From Treponema sp. (GTDB lineage Bacteria > Spirochaetota > Spirochaetia > Treponematales > Breznakiellaceae): a stretch of DNA of 6,691 nt. Below the pieces are notes generated by a model. The model was not told the DNA's origin and did not search any database. It saw only the letters and a list, made by a program, of their open reading frames with translations. Shown piece after piece: positions 6,483-6,691 of this stretch; position 1 is the first letter of the stretch; every line of letters starts with the position of its first letter. The stretch lies in the NCBI GenBank assembly GCA_020216655.1, contig JAIWNU010000203.1:1-6691 (forward strand). Reading direction: 5' to 3'. The position numbers and the translations under genes are program-made.

Positions 6483-6513
6483 ATCAATTTTTATAGCTAC
6501 AAAAATGTAGGAA
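6483..6513 (-). repeat. Downstream copy of inverted repeat flanking the activator gene
   Basis: Reverse complement of the block at 4871-4896: 16 identical bases (6498-6513) plus 8 identical bases (6483-6490). The two copies bracket the activator gene about 1.6 kb apart. They read better as shared regulator sites than as mobile-element ends, since no transposase or target duplication is visible. Confidence 0.75.
6497..6510. promoter_or_regulatory. Candidate enhancer site 2 (CTACA-N4-TGTAG)
   Basis: CTACAAAAATGTAG has the same perfect 5-bp arms and 4-bp spacer as the site at 6467-6480. It is part of the 16-bp block repeated in inverted orientation before the activator gene. It differs from the classical NifA site TGT-N10-ACA, which I did not find here. 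Confidence 0.5.
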
Positions 6514-6685
6514 TATTTTATATGAAATAACCGCATGTATTCATGATATATATTGTTTTTAATGACCATCATAGTACTCATTATTTTTAGAATATTAATT
6601 AAATCAATATATAAAAAAGAAATATTCTATTTTAAAAAAAAAAAAAAAACAAAAAGAAACAAAAATGTAATAAATTTTATAGGGC

Positions 6686-6691
6686 TTGGCA
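6686..6691 (+). promoter_or_regulatory. Possible -24 element of a sigma-54 promoter, cut by window end
   Basis: The window ends in TTGGCA, identical to the start of the sigma-54 -24 element (TTGGCAC, followed by N5-TTGC). It lies about 180 bases beyond the tandem palindromes, a normal enhancer distance. The -12 element would be outside the window, so this remains a guess from six bases and context. Confidence 0.3.

Larger units (their letters stand above)
6481..6691. other. AT-rich intergenic region, probable promoter region of an unseen gene
   Basis: About 210 bases of strongly AT-rich DNA with no convincing gene. It holds a 16-base A run (6634-6649), AT-only inverted repeat arms TAGAATATT (6588-6596) and AATATTCTA (6621-6629), an IHF-like sequence AATCAATATATAA (6602-6614, one mismatch to WATCAANNNNTTR), and an 11-base repeat TGTAATAAATT (6666-6676) identical to 4883-4893. 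A-tracts of this kind are expected to bend DNA. No GC-rich intrinsic terminator for the activator gene is seen. Confidence 0.6.

Noticed and set aside
4871..6513. Inverted repeats around the activator gene as ends of an insertion sequence
   Set aside because: No transposase is present, the repeats overlap coding-edge and palindromic regulator-like sites, and no target duplication is seen.
6588..6633. AT-only stem followed by TTTT as a terminator of the activator gene
   Set aside because: The 9-base stem is entirely A/T apart from one G-C pair, the loop is 24 bases and only four T follow, so it is too weak to call.
6562..6691. Open frame from ATG 6562 to the window end (about 43 codons)
   Set aside because: It has no Shine-Dalgarno, runs through the A16 tract as poly-lysine, and its composition is that of AT-rich noncoding DNA.
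6460..6691. Classical NifA enhancer TGT-N10-ACA
   Set aside because: The TGT occurrences inspected around the activator gene are not followed by ACA at the required distance.

Overview
The window looks like a bacterial chromosome segment of moderate GC content with one very AT-rich end. It carries sigma-70 type promoters, good Shine-Dalgarno sites on most genes, a tRNA without encoded CCA, a CstA transporter and a NifA-like sigma-54 activator. This would fit an anaerobe such as a spirochaete (Treponema-like) or a clostridium. I lean towards a spirochaete, but this is an impression from gene content and not a demonstrated assignment.

Layout. Positions 1-614 hold the N-terminal 204 codons of a GntR-family repressor on the minus strand, running off the left edge. 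Its promoter overlaps a 31-bp palindrome (625-655), a probable autoregulatory operator. A tRNA-Arg(UCU) gene follows on the plus strand (763-836). It meets tail to tail a minus-strand gene series read from right to left: cstA (3051-4739), a 94-residue unknown protein, an ArsA/Get3-type ATPase, a membrane-anchored 210-residue unknown protein, and a MIP18/DUF59 protein with a CxxC pair. The last four are packed tightly (a one-base stop/start overlap and gaps of 9 and 15 bp) and look like one functional module. A 32-bp palindrome separates them from cstA. Divergent from cstA is a 526-residue GAF / AAA+ / Fis-type sigma-54 activator (4900-6480), followed by about 210 bp of AT-rich DNA.

How it may work together. 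The sigma-54 activator gene is bracketed by copies of one sequence. CTACA-N4-TGTAG palindromes sit as a tandem pair at its 3' end (6467-6480 and 6497-6510, 30 bp apart), and a near copy in inverted orientation lies just before its start codon (4874-4887). The downstream AT-rich tract holds a 16-base A run and an IHF-like sequence, and the window ends in TTGGCA, which could be the -24 box of a sigma-54 promoter. The simplest reading is that the activator binds the tandem sites to drive an unseen gene to the right and binds the near copy to control itself. cstA has a good sigma-70 promoter and no sigma-54 promoter that I could see.

The least described part is the four-gene ATPase module. Mrp/ApbC Fe-S carrier proteins combine a DUF59 domain with a related P-loop ATPase in one chain. 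Here the two are separate and joined by a membrane protein and a small unknown protein, suggesting a metal-centre or protein-targeting role. That role is inference.
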